The notes: generated from the sequence alone by a model not told the origin. A stretch of DNA of 64,000 nucleotides from DASQGA01 sp963722715 (GCA_963722715.1 CAVROA010000018.1:16945-80944); one strand, 5' to 3'; positions 23,310 through 32,398 are shown, numbered from the stretch's first letter. Made by a program: numbers and translations.

Positions 23310-26051
23310 ATGGTGCAGTTCGTAGAGGGCCCCAACCCGTCGGGGGGCGTCGCCAAGCTGGACGACGCCGCTGCCATCGACGCCTTTACCGCCGCGACGA
23401 CGATGATTCTGGACGGCGGGCCGGTGCAGGGCGCCCTGACGGAAATCGTTCGGGCAGCTGCGCTCGCCACGCACTCCGATCTCGCAATCGTACGCCGGGT
23501 GCGGGCCGGGCAACTCGAGGCCCGTGGGGTCTTTGCCCGAGCCGCCTCGGTCATTCCCGAGCTCGAAGGATCGGCCCTCTCCCTCGCAGACCTGTCACTC
23601 GAGGAAGCGAGTTTTCGGTCGAGCGGGGTCGAACTGCCGCAGGCGTTTGCTCGCGCAGCGCGGCTTTCGCGTGCTGGAATCGTCCACCTCTTCCCGGTCG
23701 ACGGCGCTGGCGGTCCCGCAGGATCCCTCGAGCTGTACAGCCGCGAGGAGGATCTCTCTAAGCGGGAACGGGCTCTGGCTCGGCTCGCAGCGGCCCATCT
23801 AAGCATTTGTCTCCGCCTTGCCGACGCACTCCAAGGAACGGGGAACGGACGGCAGGCTGGTCCCACGCTCGAAACCCTCGCCGGCGCCCTCGCGGCGGGA
23901 TCGGATGAGGCGGAGACAGCGGAGCACATCGTCCGTCTGGCGGTCGGGGCCACGGGTGCGGCGGGAGCGCTGCTCTGGCGGATCGAGCCTTTCGGGCCGC
24001 CGGCGTTTCTAGCGGCCCATGGCCTGGAAGGGCGGCTTCCGGACTTCGAGGAAGCCGTGAGGGTGATCGAGGGCGCAATCGAGCGGCGAGACGGCAACTC
24101 CTCCGAGCGCCCCGAAAGCACGGTCGTCCTCCCGCTCGGTGAGCCTCCGACCGGCGCTCTGCAGCTCATCTATGACGGCCCTGTGGCCCCAGCGGACGCA
24201 CCGAGCCTCTCGGCGTTCGCCGCCCGCGCCGCAGTGGCTCTGCGGCGGGCCCGTCGCGCGGCGCTCGTCCAGGACGAGCTGCGTCGCTCACAGACGCTGA
24301 TCGCGGTAGTCGGCCAGGCAATCTCCGAGCTGTCCCTCGCGCACACGCTCGAGACGGCGGTTGAGCGCGTCGTCGAGCTGACGGGGAGCGGAGAGGTGGC
24401 CGTCTACCTGCGCGAGGCGGACCGGCTGACCGCGCCCGCCGCCTCGGTCGGGCTCCAGGGGCCGCACGTGGAGATCGCCGAGCTACTCCTCGAGCTGGCG
24501 CTGGGCCCGTTTCGCGGCCGCGGGTTCGTCTCGGTCGAAGATGCAGGCCGGGACCCGCGGTTGGCCGGGCTCGCGCCTGCGGTTTCAGAGGTTGGGATCG
24601 GGCGGGCGCTACTCGTCCCACTTGTCGTTCAGGACGACGTGATCGGAGCACTCGGGGTCTACGGTCGCCGGCCCAGACCGTTTGGGGACGAGGAGCAACG
24701 GCTCCTGCTTGCTCTTTCGAGCCAGCTGGCGGTGGCGGTCCAGAACGCGCGGCTGCACGAGCGGACAAAGGAGCTCGGATTGGTCCTCGAGCGGACGCTC
24801 AGATCGGAGCGAAAGGCGGCCCGCCAGCTCCGGGGGCTGTTCGAGATCTCGAACTCGTTCGCGCGGAGCCTCTCGCTCGACGCCACGCTCGACGCGGTCG
24901 CGAAGACGATGGTCGAGCTGTTCGACCTGGATGCGGCCGCGATTCGCATGCCGGACGAGCGGGGTGAAGCGCTCGTCACGAAGGCGATTCACGTGGCTGA
25001 TGCGTCGCTCCGGGCGCCTGCCGAGACGATCCTCGCGCGCCCGCAGCCCCTTCAAGCGCCGCTCGCGCGCCGGTTTCTCCGGGCCGGGAAGCCGACCCTG
25101 CTGGCACCGGGGACGGCCGCCTACACGGACTCGCACCTCCTGCTCGAGCCCTTCCTGGCCAAGGGATCCTCCGCTGCCGTGATCCCGATGGCGACGCCCG
25201 GCGAGGTTCTCGGCACGCTGACCCTGCTCTCGCTCGACCCGGCCCGCCCGCTGGACCAGGAGACGGTGGATGCCGCGATGACGGTCACCTCACAGGCTGC
25301 GCTCGCGATCGACAACGCGCGCCTTTCCCAGCAGCAGAAGGACTTCGCCGAGACGATGCAGCGGTCGCTTCTGCCGAGCGACCTGCCGGAAGTGCCCGGG
25401 CTCGAGCTCGGGCACGTCTACGAGTCGTCGGCTGAAGTCGAGGTCGGCGGCGACGTCTACGACTTCCTCCTCCTCGAGGACGGTCGCCTCGCCGTCGTCC
25501 TCGGCGACGTCACCGGCAAGGGGATCGGGGCCGCGGCAGACATGGCGATGGCGAAGTTCACCTTCAGGGCGCTCGCCCGAAGCTACCCGGAGCCGTCGCA
25601 TTTTCTGGCCCAGGCGAACGAGGTCGTGTTCGAGGAGATGGAGCTCGGAAAGTTCATCACCATGCTCTACGTGGTGGTTGACCCATCGCGCGGCTTGGCA
25701 TCCTGTGCGAGCGGCGGTCATCCGCCGCTCCGCCTGGTGCGGCCGGACGGCAGCGTGACGGCCGTAGATGTGCAAGGCATGGCGCTCGGGATCGACGTGG
25801 ACCAGGTGTACCCCGAGCAGAAGGTGGGCCTCGAGCCCGGTAGCGCACTCGTCCTCTACACGGACGGGATCACCGAGGCCAGGCGGCGCGGCGAGCTCTA
25901 CGGAGAGAGCCGTCTCGACGCTTCGCTCGCGCGGCACGCGAGACTGCCGGCGCAGCAACTCGCCGAGCAGGTCGTAGCCGACACACGCGCGTTCTCCGGA
26001 GGCGACCTGGCGGACGACTGCGCCGTGGTCGTGCTCCGCTTGGCACCCTAG
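23310..26051 (+). CDS. Multi-GAF SpoIIE-type protein phosphatase
   Basis: 913 residues. The N-terminal two thirds consist of about four GAF-like sensor modules (roughly 20-165, 185-325, 330-490 and 505-680). A clear later one runs LRGLFEISNSFARSLSLDATLDAVAKTM. Linker helix QQQKDFAETMQRSLLP then leads into the PP2C/SpoIIE phosphatase (about 688-913), with metal-binding GGDVYDF, VLGDVTGKG, ASGGHPP, YTDGITEAR and DDCAVVVLR. It dephosphorylates Ser/Thr, probably an anti-sigma antagonist in a partner-switching stress or sporulation-like cascade. No kinase or antagonist gene lies nearby. Confidence 0.92.
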   Translation: MVQFVEGPNPSGGVAKLDDAAAIDAFTAATTMILDGGPVQGALTEIVRAAALATHSDLAIVRRVRAGQLEARGVFARAASVIPELEGSALSLADLSLEEASFRSSGVELPQAFARAARLSRAGIVHLFPVDGAGGPAGSLELYSREEDLSKRERALARLAAAHLSICLRLADALQGTGNGRQAGPTLETLAGALAAGSDEAETAEHIVRLAVGATGAAGALLWRIEPFGPPAFLAAHGLEGRLPDFEEAVRVIEGAIERRDGNSSERPESTVVLPLGEPPTGALQLIYDGPVAPADAPSLSAFAARAAVALRRARRAALVQDELRRSQTLIAVVGQAISELSLAHTLETAVERVVELTGSGEVAVYLREADRLTAPAASVGLQGPHVEIAELLLELALGPFRGRGFVSVEDAGRDPRLAGLAPAVSEVGIGRALLVPLVVQDDVIGALGVYGRRPRPFGDEEQRLLLALSSQLAVAVQNARLHERTKELGLVLERTLRSERKAARQLRGLFEISNSFARSLSLDATLDAVAKTMVELFDLDAAAIRMPDERGEALVTKAIHVADASLRAPAETILARPQPLQAPLARRFLRAGKPTLLAPGTAAYTDSHLLLEPFLAKGSSAAVIPMATPGEVLGTLTLLSLDPARPLDQETVDAAMTVTSQAALAIDNARLSQQQKDFAETMQRSLLPSDLPEVPGLELGHVYESSAEVEVGGDVYDFLLLEDGRLAVVLGDVTGKGIGAAADMAMAKFTFRALARSYPEPSHFLAQANEVVFEEMELGKFITMLYVVVDPSRGLASCASGGHPPLRLVRPDGSVTAVDVQGMALGIDVDQVYPEQKVGLEPGSALVLYTDGITEARRRGELYGESRLDASLARHARLPAQQLAEQVVADTRAFSGGDLADDCAVVVLRLAP

Positions 26052-26091
26052 GTTCGCGTGCGCGCCGGCTGTCGACCAACCATCTAGACGA

Positions 26092-27648
26092 GTGCCGACG
26101 GCATTCGTCCCCGCCACCGAGTCTCGCGTGAGTGGCGTCCGGCTCTCGGTCCTGGTGTTCGTGGCCGGCTGCGCGACGCTCGCGACTGAGATCTCCGCCT
26201 CACGTCTGCTCGCCCCCTACTTCGGTAGCTCGACGATCGTCTGGGCGAACATCATCGGGCTGATCCTCATCTACCTGTCGATCGGCTACTGGCTCGGTGG
26301 CAAGCTCGCAGACCGACGCCCCGAGCCTCGGCTGCTCGGGCTTCTTGTCCTCGTCGCCGCGGTCGTGATTGCAGCGACGCCGTTCATCGCCCGTCCGATT
26401 CTCGACCTGGCGGTGAAGGGGCTGGACGCCGCGACGGTAGGCGCCGTCGTCGGCTCGTTCTTCGCCGCGCTCGCGCTCTTCGCGATCCCGGTGACGCTCC
26501 TCGGGGCAGTCTCGCCATTCGCGATCCGGCTCTCGATCTCCGACGTCGAGCAGGCGGGGACGGTCGCCGGGCGCCTCTACGCGCTCTCGACGGTCGGGAG
26601 CATCGTCGGCACGTTTCTGTCCGCCCTCGTCACGATCCCGCTCCTCGGCACGCAGCGCACGATGCTCGGCGCCGCGGCCCTACTCGTGTTCGGAGCGGCA
26701 CTGCTCCTCGGACGCCGGTGGCAGCTCCTGACCCTCGTCTTCCTGGCACTCCTCCTGATCCCGGCCGGCGTCGTCAAGGCGACGCCGGGGCTGCTCTACG
26801 AAACGGAATCCCGCTATCAGTACGTCCAGGTGGTCGAGCGGGACGACAGGTCGCGCGTGCTGAAGCTGAACGAGGGCGTGGCCGTCCACTCGCTCTGGCA
26901 GCCGGACTCCGTCTTGACCGGCGGAGAATGGGACATGTTCCTCATGGTGCCGCCGCTCCTGGACGGGCCGGTGCGGCGCATGTGCGTGATCGGAAACGCG
27001 GCCGGAACGATCGCGCGTGCCTACGGTGAGCTCTACCCTGACGTCGAGATCGACGGTATCGAGATCGATCCGAAGGTCACCGAGGCCGGGCGGCGGTTCA
27101 TGGGCCTCGACGACAACCCTCGGCTCCACGTCGTCACGGCCGACGGACGCCCCTTCCTCCAGGCGACGGACGAGCGTTACGACCTGATCGTCGTCGACGC
27201 GTACCGCCAGCCCTATATCCCGTTCTACCTCGCAACGCGCGAGTTCTTCCGCCTGGCCCGGGAGCGCCTTGTACCAGGCGGCGTTCTCGCTCTGAACGTC
27301 GCCCAGGTGCCCGGCGACGATCGTCTCTCCGAGGCGATTGGAAGCACGCTTCTGGCCGAGTTCCCCCAGGGCTGGGCCTGGAAGCCACTGCGCTTCAACG
27401 AGCTGATGCTCGGCTTCGATCAGCCGGTTGGACGCCTGGAGGTCCTCGACCGCGCCCGGCACGTCGACCCGCGGATCGCCTCGCTGGTGCCGCTCTTCGA
27501 GCGGCAGCTCCGTCCCGTGCGCACCGAAGTGAGCGCGCTGACAGACGACCGAGCGCCCGTGGAGTGGCTGACCGACCGGATGATCGTGGACTACATCGCG
27601 GAGGGTGGCGGAGACATCGAGGAGGATCTCCTGCCGACGGCGCCGTGA
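26092..27648 (+). CDS. Membrane-fused spermidine-synthase-like protein
   Basis: 518 residues from GTG 26092. Residues 1-225 form about seven membrane helices (GCATLATEISASRLLAPYFG is the family signature of fused SpeE-like proteins). Residues 230-518 form a Rossmann methyltransferase/aminopropyltransferase fold, with VIGNAAGTIARAY (dcSAM/SAM loop), EIDGIEIDPKVTEAG and DLIVVDAYRQPYIPFYL. Canonical SpeE GGGxGG is replaced by GNAAG, so polyamine synthesis is not assured; related proteins are called fused spermidine synthase or spermine synthase-like without proof. Coupled (GTGA) to the GDPD gene. Confidence 0.88.
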   Translation: MPTAFVPATESRVSGVRLSVLVFVAGCATLATEISASRLLAPYFGSSTIVWANIIGLILIYLSIGYWLGGKLADRRPEPRLLGLLVLVAAVVIAATPFIARPILDLAVKGLDAATVGAVVGSFFAALALFAIPVTLLGAVSPFAIRLSISDVEQAGTVAGRLYALSTVGSIVGTFLSALVTIPLLGTQRTMLGAAALLVFGAALLLGRRWQLLTLVFLALLLIPAGVVKATPGLLYETESRYQYVQVVERDDRSRVLKLNEGVAVHSLWQPDSVLTGGEWDMFLMVPPLLDGPVRRMCVIGNAAGTIARAYGELYPDVEIDGIEIDPKVTEAGRRFMGLDDNPRLHVVTADGRPFLQATDERYDLIVVDAYRQPYIPFYLATREFFRLARERLVPGGVLALNVAQVPGDDRLSEAIGSTLLAEFPQGWAWKPLRFNELMLGFDQPVGRLEVLDRARHVDPRIASLVPLFERQLRPVRTEVSALTDDRAPVEWLTDRMIVDYIAEGGGDIEEDLLPTAP

Positions 27649-28352
27649 GACTGCGCGCCGAGGACGGTCGGTTCCTTCGGATCGCGCACCGGGGAGCCGC
27701 CGCGCTCGCGGCCGAGAACTCCCTCGCCGCAATCGAGGCGGGGCTTGCGGCCGACGTCGACCTCATCGAGTTCGACGTGCTGGAGCTGGGAGGACGGCTC
27801 GTCGTCGCCCACGCACCCGAGCTCGCGGTCCCGGGCGGCCCGACACTGGACGATGCACTCGAGCTCGCCAGGGCCTCTCGGCCCGAGCTCGGGCTGGACG
27901 TCGACCTGAAATGGCACGGGTACGAGGAGCGGGTGATCGAGACGATCCGCCGCCACGGGCTCGTCGAGCGAACGCTGATCTCCTCCTGCTTCGCACCGAG
28001 CCTGCGTGAGGTTCGGAGGCTCGAGCCCCGGCTGGCGACGGCGTTCGCCTATCCGTTCGACCGGTATCGGGCCAGTGAGCGCCGTGTTGTGCCGGAGACG
28101 CTCATCAGGGCGAGCCTGGCCGCAATGAAGCAGGCACTCCCGGCCAGGATCCAGCGGATGCTGCTTCGAGCCGAGGCTGACGTGGCCACCCTCCACTGGC
28201 TCGTCATTTCGCCGCGCCTCGTCGAACGCTGCCACGACGTCGGAGCCGGCGTCTGGGCCTGGACCGTGAACGACCCGAACGTGATCGAGTCGGTCGCCGC
28301 CGCCGGTGTCGACGGGGTGATCAGCGACGATCCGCGGCTGTTCGCCGCCTGA
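27645..28352 (+). CDS. Glycerophosphodiester phosphodiesterase
   Basis: 235 residues from GTG 27645 (4-base overlap). GDPD signatures: RIAHRGAAALAAENSLAA, with catalytic His and Glu; DLIEFDV, with metal-binding Glu and Asp; VVAHAPEL, with the second catalytic His. C-terminal VWAWTVNDPNVIESVAAAGVDGVISDDP closes the barrel. No signal peptide, so intracellular turnover of glycerophosphodiesters to glycerol-3-phosphate is expected. The L,D-transpeptidase gene starts 5 bases after the stop. Confidence 0.93.
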   Translation: MRLRAEDGRFLRIAHRGAAALAAENSLAAIEAGLAADVDLIEFDVLELGGRLVVAHAPELAVPGGPTLDDALELARASRPELGLDVDLKWHGYEERVIETIRRHGLVERTLISSCFAPSLREVRRLEPRLATAFAYPFDRYRASERRVVPETLIRASLAAMKQALPARIQRMLLRAEADVATLHWLVISPRLVERCHDVGAGVWAWTVNDPNVIESVAAAGVDGVISDDPRLFAA

Positions 28353-28357
28353 GGCTT

Positions 28358-29338
28358 GTGAACGTCGGGTCGCAGCCGTACCATTTGCGCACCTTGCGCC
28401 GCACGTTGCTTTTAGCCGGGATTCTCGCGGCGCTCTTTCCCAGTCCTGCCCGTGCGGACGATCCGCCTCCCAAGATTGCGGCGGGAGTGGTCGCTGCCGG
28501 CGTTGATCTGACCGGCATGACCAGAGAAGCGGCAATCACAGCCCTCGAAGCCTCATTTGCCCGACCGCTTAGCTTCCACTTCCGCACGAGCACCTGGCGG
28601 ATCACGCCGCGCGAGCTCTGGGCGAAGGCGTTCGTCGGCGAGGCGGTGACCGCGGCTCTTGCGGCTCAGCCGGGCACGAAGATCCCGCTCGCCGTCCAGA
28701 TCAACCACTGGAAGATTGGCACCTACGTGGAGATGCTCAACCGCAAGCGCTCGCGCGCCCCGCGCAACACCCGCCTCTACCTCCTGAACCTGCGGCCGAG
28801 ATTCACGAAGCCGCGGAGCGGCTGGCGGGTTCGCCAGCTCGTGATGCGAAGCCTGATCGGGCACGCCCTTCGCTACCACAAGCGCGGGCCGATCGAGCTC
28901 GTCATTCAGACGGTGCTGCCCCGGATCACGCCGGCCAGCTACAGCTCGATCATCGTGATCCGCCGCGGCGCCCACACGCTGTCGCTCTACCGGCGCACTA
29001 CGTTCGTCCGCCGCATGGGCGTCGCCGTCGGCCAGCCGGCCTTTCCGACCCCGATCGGGCGCTTCTCGATCGTGGTCAAGGCTCGAAACCCGTGGTGGTA
29101 CCCGCCCGACTCCGCCTGGGCCGAAGGGCTCGAGCCGATTCCGCCGGGCCCCGGCAATCCCCTCGGCACGCGGTGGATGGGCCTCTCCGCGCCGGGCGTC
29201 GGCATCCACGGCACCCCCGACGCGGCATCGATCGGCTATTCGGCGTCCCACGGGTGCATCCGCATGCGGATCCCGAACGCAGAATGGCTCTTCGATCGCG
29301 TCTCGGTCGGCACGCCGGTCTTCATCGTCCGCGCGTAA
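28358..29338 (+). CDS. L,D-transpeptidase (YkuD domain), secreted
   Basis: 326 residues. The signal peptide (about 1-33, LLLAGILAALFPSPARA) is cleaved before DDPPPK. Residues 40-190 form a YoaR/VanW-like double module (VVAAGVDLTGMTREAAITAL). The YkuD catalytic domain at about 200-326 has IHGTPDAASIGYSASHGCIRMR, which contains the HxGT and SxGC(I/L)R motifs with catalytic Cys. It makes 3-3 cross-links in peptidoglycan. It starts ATG 28358 right after GDPD, so the three-gene unit links membrane lipid and wall remodelling. Confidence 0.93.
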   Translation: MNVGSQPYHLRTLRRTLLLAGILAALFPSPARADDPPPKIAAGVVAAGVDLTGMTREAAITALEASFARPLSFHFRTSTWRITPRELWAKAFVGEAVTAALAAQPGTKIPLAVQINHWKIGTYVEMLNRKRSRAPRNTRLYLLNLRPRFTKPRSGWRVRQLVMRSLIGHALRYHKRGPIELVIQTVLPRITPASYSSIIVIRRGAHTLSLYRRTTFVRRMGVAVGQPAFPTPIGRFSIVVKARNPWWYPPDSAWAEGLEPIPPGPGNPLGTRWMGLSAPGVGIHGTPDAASIGYSASHGCIRMRIPNAEWLFDRVSVGTPVFIVRA

Positions 29339-29529
29339 CCCCGCGGCCGGTGACCCTTCACGCAATGCGAGCCCGCTCCTGACCCGCGATCACGCTGCGC
29401 CAGGAACCACCCTCGACCTTGCCAAGGCCACCGGCCTTGACCGCGGCCGAGTGCGGCCCCTGGCTTGGTGCTCGCGACCCAGGAAGCTAGACAGCATCAC
29501 CTGAAGGGTCACTAGACTCGATTGCGGGC

Positions 29530-30088
29530 ATGGCCCGCCGCGGCAAACTCATCCTGCAGGTGGCCGCCGTCTCGGTGGTTGCCCTCCTGATCGCGCTCTT
29601 CGCGTGGCAGCTCGCAACGAAGGAGCAGGCGCGCGGGCTCACGGCCGCCCTGGAGCGGGGCGAGACGCCGGCGGCTCCTGCCTTCACCCTCTCGCGCCTC
29701 GCTGGTGACGGCGAGGTCTCGCTTGCGTCGCTCCGCGGGAAGGCGGTCGTACTCAACTTCTGGGCTTCCTGGTGCGAGCCGTGCAAGGAGGAGTCGCCGC
29801 GACTCGAGTCGGCGTGGAGGCGCTACCGCGACGAGGACGTTGTCTTCCTCGGCATCGACGTCAACGATTTCCAGGGAGACGCGAAAAAATTCGTGGAGCG
29901 CTACGGACTGACGTATCCAATCCTCCACGACGGGCAAGGGTCGACGATCGGCCGCTACGGCGTCACCGGCTTTCCGGAGACGTGGTTCGTGGGACGGAAC
30001 GGAAATCTCGTCGGCGACCCGCATCCAGGGCCCCGTCAAGGATTCGGAGCTGAACGAGTACATCCGGCGCGCGCTGGCGGAGTCGTGA
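29530..30088 (+). pseudogene. Membrane-anchored thioredoxin (ResA/CcmG type), frameshifted
   Basis: An N-terminal membrane anchor (ILQVAAVSVVALLIALFAWQL) is followed by a thioredoxin fold with active site WASWCEPCK (C82, C85) and cis-Pro region TGFPETWFV. After GNLVGD (residue 163) one extra C in the CCC at 30018-30020 shifts the frame. Without it the protein continues RIQGPVKDSELNEYIRRALAES and stops at TGA 30086-30088, giving 185 residues, overlapping the CcmH GTG. As sequenced, the frame reads straight into ccmH, giving an artificial 341-residue fusion. Likely keeps apocytochrome c haem-site cysteines reduced. Confidence 0.88.
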
Positions 30089-30555
30089 GGAGGACACTCG
30101 TTCTCCTGGTGGCAGCAGCGGTCGTCGCTGTTCCTTCCGCGCGCGCAAGCGAGCAGCGTCCGACTCTCGCAGACCTCGCAAACGAGGTCATCTGCCCGAC
30201 CTGCCACACCACGATCGACCAGTCGAGCTCCCCGATCGCGCTGCGCATGAAGGCGTTCATCCGAGAGCGGATCGCCGCCGGCGACACGAAGAGCGAAATC
30301 AAGGACAAGCTCGTCACCCAGTTCGGCGAGAGCGTGCTGGCGGCACCGCCCAGGAGTGGCTTCAACCTGCTCGCCTGGCTTCTGCCACTCGTGGGAGCGG
30401 CAGTCGGGGCGGCCGTGCTCGCGTTGCTCGCGCGGCGGTGGCGCGGCGGCAAGCCGGAGTCTTCGGAGCTGGTGCCGTCCTCCAACGGAAGGTCGGCGCT
30501 CACACCGGATCTCGACCGGCGGGTGGACGAGGAGCTCGCCCGCTTCGACCGCTAG
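30085..30555 (+). CDS. ccmH: CcmH/CycL/NrfF-type cytochrome c biogenesis protein
   Basis: About 156 residues from GTG 30085. Signal peptide (TLVLLVAAAVVAVPSARA), then LANEVICPTCHTTIDQSS with the redox pair C37-x-x-C40. This corresponds to the (R)CxxC motif of CcmH. Helical bundle IALRMKAFIRERIAAGDTKSEIKDKLVTQFG follows. One membrane helix (LAWLLPLVGAAVGAAVLALLA) and a cytosolic tail end the protein. It works with the thioredoxin and CcdA in presenting reduced apocytochrome for haem ligation. Its TAG overlaps the ccdA GTG by one base. Confidence 0.88.
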   Translation: MRRTLVLLVAAAVVAVPSARASEQRPTLADLANEVICPTCHTTIDQSSSPIALRMKAFIRERIAAGDTKSEIKDKLVTQFGESVLAAPPRSGFNLLAWLLPLVGAAVGAAVLALLARRWRGGKPESSELVPSSNGRSALTPDLDRRVDEELARFDR

Positions 30556-31241
30556 TGGAAGCGAAGATCCTGCCTGTCTTCCTGGCCGGGATGGTCTCGT
30601 TCGTGACGCCCTGCATCCTTCCGCTCGTCCCCGGCTACCTCTCGGTCGTGTCCGGGACACAGCCCGGTGTGGGAGGCCGGCGCGTGGTGGCCGCGAGCCT
30701 CCCGTTCGTGCTCGGTTTCACGCTCGTTTTCGTCGCGCTCGGTGCCGCGGTCGGAGCCGTCGGCGGGCTCACTCAGACGAGCAAGCAGGTTGCCGGGATC
30801 GTGCTCGTCGTCTTCGGCTTCGCCTTCCTCGGGTTGTTGCCCTTTCCGCTCATGGAGAGGCTGGTCGCGCCGGAGCTCGTGCAGGGGGCGAGCCGGCGCG
30901 GATCACGCGTCTTGCTCGGGGGCGCGTTTGCGGTCTGTGCGGCCCCCTGTGTGGGGGCGTTCCTGGCCCCCGCGCTCGCGCTCGCGGGGTCGCGGGGAAC
31001 GGTCGCCCAGGGATCGCTCCTTCTCTTCGTGTACTCACTGGGTCTCGCGGTGCCGTTCGTCGCGGTCGGAGCAGGTCTTACCTGGGCCACCCAGGCCTCG
31101 CGCTGGCTCCGTGACCGTTACCGGATCCTCCAGGCTGTCGGTGGCACGATCCTGGTCGCCTTCGGCCTGCTCCTCTTCTTCGGGCGGGACTGGTGGCTGA
31201 ACGTCGCCTTGAACCGCCTGCTCAACTTCCTCGGTGCCTAG
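30555..31241 (+). CDS. ccdA: CcdA thiol-disulfide transporter
   Basis: 228 residues from GTG 30555. Six membrane helices. Redox Cys C20 in SFVTPCILPLVPGYLS and C132 in CAAPCVGAF are the two conserved Pro-Cys motifs of the CcdA/DsbD-beta family. The protein moves electrons from cytosolic thioredoxin to the extracytoplasmic thioredoxin/CcmH encoded upstream. The 4-base overlap at its 3' end is with the convergent DUF309-GNAT gene. Haem-handling partners (CcsA/ResB) are not in the window. Confidence 0.93.
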   Translation: MEAKILPVFLAGMVSFVTPCILPLVPGYLSVVSGTQPGVGGRRVVAASLPFVLGFTLVFVALGAAVGAVGGLTQTSKQVAGIVLVVFGFAFLGLLPFPLMERLVAPELVQGASRRGSRVLLGGAFAVCAAPCVGAFLAPALALAGSRGTVAQGSLLLFVYSLGLAVPFVAVGAGLTWATQASRWLRDRYRILQAVGGTILVAFGLLLFFGRDWWLNVALNRLLNFLGA

Positions 31242-32341
31242 GCAGGCGGCTTGAAGAAGACGATCTCCCGCCCGATGCCCTCGAAGCCGAGCCCCCTGTA
31301 GAGGTCGACCGGGCCTTCGTCCTCGTTGACCACGAGGAAGACGAGATCGTGCCCAGCCTCGAGGGCCGCGAGCGCAGCGGTCGCGACCACCGCTCTCGCC
31401 AGCCCTTTGCCCCGCTCGGCCCGGAGCGTGCTCACGGACTCGATCTGTGCGGTGATCCCGTCCGAGTAGAGCTCGCACCAGCTCGTCGCGCTCCCGGCGT
31501 CCAACGTTGCGAACGCACGCACGTCCAGCGCCTGCTCGGTGAAGGTAGAGATCGCAAGGATCTGCTCGATCTCGTCGTCGCTTGTGGTCGGGTCCTCACC
31601 GAGCAGGAACGCTCGCTCCGAGCCCTTGATCGACGCCCGCTCCACCTCGACGACGTCGTGAGCCCGCTCGGGCGGGCGAAGCTCGTGGAGTGCCATGACG
31701 AGATTTCGGTCGATGCGCCATCCGAGCTCCCGGAATCCCGGCGCCAGGCGTGCGGCTGTCTGCTCACCGTGGACGACGATCTTTCGGTGCGCGACTTCTT
31801 TCGCATGGAGGCGGTCTGCGTCTGCAGCGAGACGAGCGGCGCTCGTATCTAGCGGAAGCTCCTCCACGCGGACGAAGTTCAGGTCCCTGATCAGCGGGAG
31901 GTCGGGCTGCCGAAAAGCCACGCCGAGCGCGAAGGCTTTGCGCTCGGTGGGATCCCGATCCTGGATCCCGCGGATGAAGGCCAGCGCCCGTTCCAACTCT
32001 TGGCCGCCGGGGAGCGCGGAGGCGAGGCGAAGCTCGGGCAGGGTCGGAAAGGAGGCGAGAGCGAGGTCGAGCGTATGCAGGAGCCCGCCCACGTCGAGCC
32101 CTTCGTGGCTCGGCGCGTACGGCGTCAGCCTCCGGCGGGCCTTCTCGAGCTGCCTCTTGCTTCCGACCTCGTTTTGCCGCTCCTCCTGCAACCAGGCGAC
32201 GACGGTGTGGACGAGCCCCTGGTAGAAGTCGCGTTCGCCGGCCTCGGCCCGGCGCCAGACCGCCTCGAACGCCTCGTGCGCCTCGAAGTACTCGCCGCGT
32301 GCCGCGAGCTCGAGACCGCGCTCGTAGTCCGCCCCGGCCAC
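31238..32341 (-). CDS. DUF309-GNAT acetyltransferase fusion
   Basis: 367 residues. N-terminal DUF309 helical domain (about 1-110): YERGLELAARGEYFEAHEAF, then EAVWRRA, DFYQGLVHTVVAWLQ. The C-terminal part (about 165-367) looks like a GNAT fold ending with STLRAERGKGLARAVVATAA, an acetyl-CoA pyrophosphate-binding loop RxxGxA, then DLVFLVVNEDEGPVDLYRGLGFEGIGRE, the usual last strand and helix. Substrate unknown. DUF309 is usually a stand-alone protein; I do not know this combination as a characterised protein. It reads as a single frame, so the fusion is not a sequencing artefact. Confidence 0.85.
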   Translation of the reverse strand: MAGADYERGLELAARGEYFEAHEAFEAVWRRAEAGERDFYQGLVHTVVAWLQEERQNEVGSKRQLEKARRRLTPYAPSHEGLDVGGLLHTLDLALASFPTLPELRLASALPGGQELERALAFIRGIQDRDPTERKAFALGVAFRQPDLPLIRDLNFVRVEELPLDTSAARLAADADRLHAKEVAHRKIVVHGEQTAARLAPGFRELGWRIDRNLVMALHELRPPERAHDVVEVERASIKGSERAFLLGEDPTTSDDEIEQILAISTFTEQALDVRAFATLDAGSATSWCELYSDGITAQIESVSTLRAERGKGLARAVVATAALAALEAGHDLVFLVVNEDEGPVDLYRGLGFEGIGREIVFFKPPA

Positions 32342-32398
32342 CCGCTCGAACTTAGCAAAGCACTACTGGCGCGTCCTAAGCGGTGGTAGGCTCCGCGC

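Noticed and set aside
29530..30555. A true 341-residue thioredoxin-CcmH fusion protein
   Set aside because: The other frame gives a natural thioredoxin end and a GTGA start for ccmH; the fused linker (DPHPGPRQGFGAERVHP) looks like frameshifted sequence.
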